Assembly: GCF_901709675.1 (NCBI RefSeq)
Contig: NC_051099.1
Coordinates: forward strand, 6,450,001 to 6,514,000
Source: Syngnathus acus
Taxonomy: Eukaryota > Chordata > Actinopteri > Syngnathiformes > Syngnathidae
Length of the DNA stretch: 64,000 nucleotides
Direction of reading: 5' to 3'
Position 1 is the first letter of the stretch, and the number at the start of each line of letters is the position of its first letter. Positions 57,401 to 64,000 of this stretch are shown one piece after another. Made by a program: the position numbers and the translations under genes. Under the pieces are notes generated by a model. It was not told the DNA's origin. It did not search any database and saw only the letters and a list, made by a program, of their open reading frames with translations.

Positions 57401-58246
57401 GTATTTAAGATTCATTGCGACACATTATTGATCCCTCCCCCCCTCCGCTACCTCCACGGCTAAATCAACTGTAATTGACCCTTGCACGTGTACTTTTCCT
57501 CCTGTCACCTTTCGTCCTCCCGTCGGCCTTGCGGGCTGCCTGTCATGCTCCCAGTTGTACACAGACCTGCTGGGGCCGCTCAGCCGGCCTGTGTCATGAA
57601 TGCATCTTAATCGGCGTTAAGCCTTAATCCCTTTTTTCTTGGGGGGGGGAGCATATGGTCTAACAAAGCTAATTCAGCAGACATTACAACAGTATTTAAG
57701 ATCGACGCACACAATGGAGGGAGGGTGTGATGGAGGTGAGCAAAATGTGGTCGAAGAAACACTTGGGAAGGGTCACTAATGCAAAAAAAAAAAAAAAAAA
57801 GTTATAGTCTAATGATCTCATCTTCACTCCAGTGGTGACGGATTTGAACTAATTGAATTGCGATAATTTAAAAGACTTCCATCTCAGAGGGTGTTTTCCC
57901 ATTTGCGGTTGACTGTAAATGACATCACAGTTGCTTAAGAAAAAAAAAAAACCTGGTTGAATTTGCTGCTTAATTCATATCCCACAAATGCAATATTAAT
58001 CACAATGCCATGTTTAAATGTTGAATGTTTTATAGCTTTGCAGCTATTGCATTCGCTGTATAGAAATGAGGTTTGATGTAAAGAATACTAACTTTCCAAA
58101 ATATGAAAGGCGTCTGTGCAAACATAAATAAATATGAAATAATATACTGTCAGCAGGACATACATAGATTTTCCGTTTGGAGTTTCTCATTTTCAGACTG
58201 TTATAGTGTCCTCATGTGAAGGCTGCTCTTGTCTTTCTCCTCGCAG
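54437..58246. other. nectin3: nectin3 alpha 3' UTR and intron to the alternative 3' exons
   Basis: A 3' UTR of about 1.85 kb follows the alpha stop; AATAAA occurs at 56282-56287 and again near 56340. The rest (56300-58246) is intron for transcripts that skip the alpha exon. It holds a poly-A tract near 57783 and GC-rich patches near 56380-56900 and 57270-57360. No coding exon was recognised. Confidence 0.5.
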
Positions 58247-59439
58247 AAAAGTCTCAGGCCATAAGGTCAAACTCCCTCGCCGTGGCCGGGGCGGTGATCG
58301 GTGCCGTCCTCGCTCTCTTCCTCATCGCCGTCTTCATCATCGTCCTAGTCACGGCCCGCAAGGCCCCACCGGCTGCCTTTTCGGACAAAGTGTAAGTCAA
58401 AGAAATCTGACTCAACTCAAAAAAATAAAATAAATGACAGATGAAAAATGATTCCCCTTGAGCCTTGGCTGAAGTCTGTCAGCGTGTTCTCTTTCACCGC
58501 TGGGAGGCAAAACACAAAAGTGTGTGAACAGTTAGCCCTTTGTTTTATTTGGTGCTTTTGTCCTCAGTACTTAACCCTGGTTTAAGTGCTTGAAGACTTA
58601 CTTTAGTGAATTAAGCTTCTGTTTAATATTGAAGTTCTTGCCACTGCTCTAACTTGTAACCTGCAGACCTCCTTTATCCTTATGTCCACTTCTATACAAA
58701 AATCGGAGGAAAGTGACAGTTAAATAAATGAATAGCACTCAGTTTTGTCACTGGAGTAGTCATGGGCAGCAAACTAAATATAAATCAATTCAAGGTGGAA
58801 GGTGTGCGTCGGCACTATGACACGGCAGAACTGTGCATGATCCTGCAGCGCTGTAACGAAGTTAGCATCTTAAGCGTGACTGTGGCTGGATGTCCCGGCG
58901 GGACTGCCTCGCCACTCTCCATCATGCTCAAGAGTGTGTAGCACAGCGTTGACTGGCATTTTGGAAGAGAAAAGCAGTCCATGTTGCAAAGTCAATTTTA
59001 ATAAAAGGGTCGTAAATATAGCACATTTTAGTCATAGAATAGTAAAACGCTTTTTGTAATTGACTTTTTTTGTCTTTATTTCAAAGGATTGACCTTCCTC
59101 CGACACACAAGCCTCCTCCTCCGTACTCCGAGCGAGCACCCGCTGTTCCTTTGGGTGTCCACGCATCCCAGGTGGCCTGGCTGTGTCAGGTAAAGCCCCG
59201 CCCCCTCCTCATCCTCACCGTGACGATGATGCCACTTGCCCACACGTTTACTACATCTCTGGTGGCAGAGCCGCAGGGCCGAACGAAGGTATGAGGCCAC
59301 GGAGAGGCGACAACCCCCCGCGGCGGGGGAGGGCGCACCGGGGAGACGAAGCCCCACGCAACCGCCCCGCCTGGAGTGGGTTTGTCATCAGAGCGGGACG
59401 GAGCGGGTGTACATCAACCACCGTGAACATTACGTGTGA
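58247..59439 (+). CDS. nectin3: Nectin-3 alternative 3' end (beta-like tail)
   Basis: Three exons: 58247-58391, 59087-59189 and 59269-59439. All can splice in phase to exon 5 (ending 52546) in place of the alpha exon, giving about 445 residues plus the signal exon. The first encodes a different membrane segment (SLAVAGAVIGAVLALFLIAV). The second gives the proline-rich VIDLPPTHKPPPPYSERAP, recalled from the mammalian alternative nectin-3 tail. The third ends ERVYINHREHYV, again an E-x-Y-V afadin ligand. The middle of the third exon is Arg/Pro-rich and little conserved. The acceptor before 59087 is AAAG rather than CAG, a weaker site. AATAAA at 60059-60064. Confidence 0.8.
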
Positions 59440-62417
59440 TGTGATGCAGTCGTTCACTTCAAATTCGAATGCCGTCAAGCTCTGAGCAGCTTGCATCTGT
59501 CTGCCGAACCATCAATCCAGATTTGGAAACAACTGGAAGGCCAGACTGTTCTCGTAAGCGGAAGTCTTTTTTTTGTTGTTGCAAAAATATGTTTTTATTT
59601 GCCCCCATTTTTCGAAGAATCTCCAAGTGGAGGTACATACAATATATTGCAAAGAACATTTTGGACCTGACTTTTGCTTTCCTTCTTAAAGCACACATAT
59701 GTATAGTTATATATAGTTATAGTTTATAACTGCTAAGAATTAGAAGTGACGTCTGTATACTGGATACATTTACATGTACAGTTGTGCCTTGAGATATGTG
59801 TTTAAATCGGTTCTGTGACTATGCTGGTAACCCAAAACACATCAATCAAATCATATTTTTCCATTGAATGTAAAGGCTATCAATCACCTCCCGTCATAAA
59901 TAGAATTTAAAAGAGTTTCTGTATAAGTTGCTCTGTCTGGTGTGCCCGACTTTGCCACACGAGGGCAGTATATGGCACATTGACGGTGTGTCCATTCTAT
60001 ATTTTTATGGCCGCACATCAGAACTTTGTGTCCATGTTATATCCATATTATGAGCACGAATAAAAGGGAAAATAATCCCCTGTTGTGTTTGTTGCTACTT
60101 GGTGAATCCATTCCTCCAAATTACTTATTTGGGAAATTTTGCTAATTATCCTGAGCCGGTCAGAAAAATATTTTGAGTTTCCCGAGCAGCCGATGTATCG
60201 CTCGTCGGTGTTGCATCTTGTAATTTGGATGTTTTGTTTTTTAACATCGAAAATTACGATCAACTGACCGAAACCCAATACAGTAATACTGACCTTAACT
60301 ATAGAGGGAGTATGCCCTCTAGCGGGGATATGTTGTACTGCACCAATCCCACTTATTTCTTTGTGGCAACTTTTGAACCCACAACCTCTGTCAAACGGTT
60401 TAGCAAGCTGATTGAGGGATGAATCTTTGTAAATTTCAATGTTTTAAAGTGTTTTAAAAAGCGTGACGTCATAAGACGGTGCATCATTAAAACTTGTCGA
60501 TTTACTTTTCATATGAATGTGTTTTATACATGCATCTATTAGGAAGTAATTTTAAAAAGTGATGTGTTCATGCTTTGGGAGTGACGCAGAGGTGTAGTGC
60601 GCTAGTTGCTAGTTAGCCGTGCTGCAGTAGTGTGCGGGCGCCGCTGGGTGAGTCCCTCTCTCCGCCGCCTCTGCATCCACTGCTCCGCTCTCCCGAAGAA
60701 AAGAAGAGGAGGACTGGGTCCGGAGAGGAGGAGGGCTCCCGCTGCCGCCATTATCGGAAAGCTGCTTCAAATCGCACTTTCACACACGCGATGTGCCCCT
60801 AAGGAGCTGGACGTGAACGCTTCTGATCGCTCCTTGGATGTTTTGTCGGAGACGAAGCGGCCGGTCGATTACCGGCCCGTTTTGTAAGAGGCGTGTGCGG
60901 CCGGCCCAGCGTTATATGTGCACAACAATGGACACAATAATGAGTGAAAACGAAGCAACGTGGTGAAGCCAGCAAGGGGAAGGCTCTGTAGGATTCTCTT
61001 TTTGTTTAATTTTTTTTTTTTTTGCACAGCAGGATTTCATTGGAAAACCTTATACTTGAACAACATCGGATTGTTCTTTTTTTTTGTGTGTGGATATTTA
61101 TTACCTTTCCAGTGTTTTGCAATTGCAACGACCGAGGGAGCAAGTGATGCCGAAGAGGGAAAGGCAAACACGGGTAAGTAAGTACACAATAGCACATGCA
61201 CTTAGTGCAGCTCGAAGATGTTGTATGATGTTTTGTATGCCTTTATGCGGTTGCACATCAGGCGGCTGGGCTGCGGCAAACTGGCCTGACAGATGCAGCA
61301 AGAGAAAGGGAGACGTGCGATGGTATGCACGCCCTCCTCTTATTTATGGCTTTAGTGCACCGGCGAGTGCTCGTGTGTTCCACACCAGCCAGCTGGCTAA
61401 ATAAAGCACCTTTTATACGGCGTCTGTGTCTTCTTGTGGAGGCACACTAGCCCAGATTTCTTGAATGCTTTTGCAATCTCATTATGTAGACAGCAGAAGA
61501 AAGCAGGCCTGGCGTGGTCAGTCAAGACCATCTTTGACTGGCCACCCATGGCTGCAATCCTTTGCAAAAAAAGATCGTCACCAAATGATCCCTCCAATTC
61601 GATTAGGTTTGGATGAGCCACCCCAGGTTGCATTGGGAAGCAGCAGGATTGCATGTATTATTTATTTTGGATGTCAGGCCTAGCCCAAGTGAGCAATGTG
61701 GACTGCTGCCGAGGCTGCTAAATGTGTCTGCTTATTTACTTCTCGGTACTGTATTGGTAATGTTCCCCCGGTACTGATCGACTGCAATGACGCCTCAGGC
61801 TTTATATTGTTCATATTGTCACTGCCTGACATATTGGTAGTACTGCAGAAATCAATAAATGGCCTTTTAGGTGCAATTCACAATAATTTGCCCCATAGCT
61901 GCAGTTAATGATACCTGCATTTGGCAACAATGAATGTAAAATGTTTTTTTTTTATATGTATTAGGTAAAAGGATAATTTTGGACATGGATGTTTTCCTTC
62001 CCTCATACAAACTCATTGATGCGACAAAATAATGGGTTCAGCTCAATTAAAGTTATAGCAGCCTTATGTGGAATTTTATTGTCATTTTGACAGTGCAATG
62101 GACCCTGAATTGATTATTTTCGGGGGTCTTTGTCAAGCTCTTGTATTTTTTTCTTTCTTGATTGGAGGAGAGATGTTTAGTTTAGTGTTTTCATTTGCAT
62201 TTTCTGTGTCTGCTTGCATTATTTTGGATGAGAGGGTGTTCATCAGCCTGGAAAAAGGGGGCTGTAATATTTAGTAGTCATTTTATGGTTGAGCACAATC
62301 AGTCATCAGCAGACAATGTCATTTTCAGAGCGCCACTCCCATCATGGTCCCTCACATTGAATTTTGACTCTGATTATATTATTGCCCCTCCCCCCCCCCC
62401 TTTTTTTTTTCTTACAG
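59440..62417. other. nectin3 beta 3' UTR, then promoter, leader exon and intron of arhgap35
   Basis: The nectin3 beta UTR probably ends after AATAAA at 60059-60064. A CpG-rich stretch at about 60580-60900 looks like the arhgap35 promoter and untranslated first exon. Donors near 61174 (CACGG|GTAAGT) and the acceptor at 62416-62417 (CTTACAG) would splice it to exon 2. The intervening sequence is AT-rich with no recognised exon. Confidence 0.45.
60580..61173 (+). other. arhgap35: Probable untranslated first exon/CpG island of arhgap35
   Basis: This segment is markedly richer in CpG than its surroundings and runs up to a consensus donor (GTAAGTAAGT) at 61174. A 93-codon frame inside it lacks an ATG start and any family resemblance, so it is taken as leader sequence. 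The start is a guess. Confidence 0.35.
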
Positions 62418-62603
62418 GACCTGACTTTCAAAGGGGATGAATGAAAGCACCATCTTCACATATCATTGCAGCCTTTCTTGAATTCAAAGTACATGGCCTG
62501 CAGACGGAAGTGAAATTTGAGCCCTTCGCCAACTTTATGGACAAACCTTGCGGAGAACTTTTCACTCAGTGCCTGTTTATGGCAGGATGATCGACGGTCG
62601 ATT
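62418..62603 (+). other. arhgap35: 5' UTR part of arhgap35 exon 2
   Basis: From the acceptor CTTACAG (ending 62417) to the start codon. The preceding C and T runs form a strong polypyrimidine tract. Confidence 0.55.
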
Positions 62604-64000
62604 ATGATGGCAAAAAAGCAAGATGTCCGCTCCCCCATTTACAACCTCATTGTGGTCGGTTTGTCGGGTACGGAGAAAGAAAAAGGACAATGCGGGGTCG
62701 GAAAGTCCTGCTTGTGTAATCGGTACGTCAGGCCCAGCGCGGACGACTTCTACTTGGACCACACGTCGGTGTTGAGCACCAGCGACTTTGGGGGTCGAGT
62801 GGTTAACAATGATCACTTTCTATTTTGGGGGGAGGTCTCGCGGCTTCTGGAGGAAGGGCCGGAATGCAGAATGCACGTGGTGGAGCAAACGGAATTCATC
62901 GACGACCAGACATTTCAGCCGCACCGTAGCACGGCCATGCAGCCGTATATCAAACGGGCCGCCGCGACCAAGCTGGCCTCGGCCGAGAAGCTCATGTACT
63001 TCTGCACCGATCAGCTGGGCCTGGAGCAAGACTTTGAGCAAAAACAAATGCCCGAAGGCAAGCTGCAGGTGGACGGGTTCCTGCTCTGCGTGGATGTCAG
63101 CCGGGGTATGAACCGTAACTTTGATGACCAGCTGAAATTTGTCACAAACATCTACAGTCAGCTGAGCAAGAGCAAGAAACCCATCGTGTTGGTCCTCACC
63201 AAGTGCGACGAAGGAGTCGAACGCTATATCAAAGATGCGCATACCTTCGCCATCACTAAAAAGAGCCTACCCGTGGTGGAGACATCTGCTCGTTCAAACA
63301 TCAACGTGGACCTCGCTTTCCTCACTTTGGTTCAACTCATTGATAAAAGCAGAGGCAAGCCCAAGATCATCCCCTATTTCGAAGCGCTGAAACTGCAGAG
63401 TCAGCAAATTGCTTCGGCCAAGGATCGCTACGAATGGTTGATCAACCGGATAGTGAAGAATCATAATGAGAGCTGGCTCAACACCAGTCGGCGTATGAAC
63501 ACCTCCCCGGAATACAAAGAATATGTTTTCCTGGAGGGGACGGCAAAATGCAAGAAGCTCTTTCAACAGCATGTTTACCGTCTCAAACAGGAACATATTG
63601 AGCGACGGCGTAAAATCTACCTGAGCACGCTTCCTCTCGCGCTTAGTTCTTTGGTGCCCGACCTGGATGAAATTGATCAGCTCAGTTGGTCTGGTGTCCA
63701 GAAGGTTCTTGAGTCCAAACAACACTTTGCCCACTGGTTTGTGGTCCTGGAGGACTCTCCTTGGGAGGACACGTCTCACATCGACAACATGGAAGATGAG
63801 CGGATCCCGTCTGACCTTCTGGAGACGGACGAGGCGGAGGAATTATTTAATGCCCACCTGGAGCATTTACGGAACGAGTGCAGGCGCGCAGAGATGAGGC
63901 TGGAGTTTAAACACAAGCTAGCTTCGTCTCCCTTCGTCACCCCCGGCAGACCTTGGGAGGAAGCTCGCAGCTTCATCATGAACGAAGAGTTCTACCAGTG
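62604..64000 (+). CDS. arhgap35: Rho GTPase-activating protein 35 (p190A RhoGAP), N-terminal part
   Basis: Open from ATG at 62604 to the window edge without an intron: 465 codons plus two bases of a protein of about 1,500 residues. The long single exon is typical of p190 genes. p190A turns off RhoA through a C-terminal GAP domain (not in the window). Seen here are the N-terminal GTP-binding pseudoGTPase region, with [18 protein letters not shown] (GVGKS at 31-35), [47 protein letters not shown] and [13 protein letters not shown], then from about residue 270 the FF-domain region (KYEWL-like, [24 protein letters not shown]). The tail [12 protein letters not shown] favours ARHGAP35 over ARHGAP5. 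Two Met codons are adjacent (62604, 62607); the family usually starts with such a run. Confidence 0.93.
   Translation, partial: MMAKKQDVRSPIYNLIVVGLSGTEKEKGQCGVGKSCLCNRYVRPSADDFYLDHTSVLSTSDFGGRVVNNDHFLFWGEVSRLLEEGPECRMHVVEQTEFIDDQTFQPHRSTAMQPYIKRAAATKLASAEKLMYFCTDQLGLEQDFEQKQMPEGKLQVDGFLLCVDVSRGMNRNFDDQLKFVTNIYSQLSKSKKPIVLVLTKCDEGVERYIKDAHTFAITKKSLPVVETSARSNINVDLAFLTLVQLIDKSRGKPKIIPYFEALKLQSQQIASAKDRYEWLINRIVKNHNESWLNTSRRMNTSPEYKEYVFLEGTAKCKKLFQQHVYRLKQEHIERRRKIYLSTLPLALSSLVPDLDEIDQLSWSGVQKVLESKQHFAHWFVVLEDSPWEDTSHIDNMEDERIPSDLLETDEAEELFNAHLEHLRNECRRAEMRLEFKHKLASSPFVTPGRPWEEARSFIMNEEFYQ

Noticed and set aside
60606-60887. A 93-codon frame in the CpG-rich leader before arhgap35
   Set aside because: It begins with TTG rather than ATG and resembles no known protein; taken as 5' UTR.

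Overview
The window is vertebrate nuclear DNA, most likely from a teleost fish. Genes are split into many short exons with GT-AG introns, spacers are AT-rich with homopolymer runs, and the repeats are fish-like (a retroelement 3' end with a TTTGAC tail, a tRNA-type SINE, a small TA-flanked DNA transposon). Nothing bacterial, viral or CRISPR-like was seen. Exon models were built by hand from translations and splice signals. Gene names come from remembered vertebrate protein families, not from a database search.

Layout, left to right: pafah1b2 (+, 546-2671), a PAF-acetylhydrolase alpha subunit; tagln (-, 6469-5624), transgelin; about 9 kb with no recognised gene; a neuronal delta connexin of the Cx36 family (-, exon 1 at 25406-25336, exon 2 at 16376-15512, one intron of about 9 kb); rab6a (+, 29030-32523); dnajb13 (+, 34398-36170); a UCP3-like uncoupling protein (-, 38253-36832); ppme1 (+, 41168-44208); nectin3 (+, 50608 to 54436 or 59439, first coding exon not found); and the 5' part of arhgap35 (p190A RhoGAP) (+, from 62604, running off the right edge).

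The genes do not form one pathway; the window is a microsynteny block. rab6a, dnajb13, ucp and ppme1 are linked on human 11q13.4, and PAFAH1B2 and TAGLN are close on human 11q23.3, so two human 11q segments lie together here. nectin3 and arhgap35 come from other human chromosomes.

The most interesting observations are two. First, rab6a carries a tandem pair of 94-nt, phase-matched, apparently mutually exclusive exons for residues 134-165, one resembling mammalian RAB6A and the other RAB6B, while the exon duplicated in mammalian RAB6A (exon 4) is single. Second, nectin3 has two alternative 3' ends, each with its own membrane segment and each ending in an afadin-type motif (EWYV or EHYV). Also notable are an RFX X-box, CCAAT and forkhead cluster upstream of the cilium gene dnajb13, a histidine-rich loop in the connexin, and matches to the CTCF core motif.
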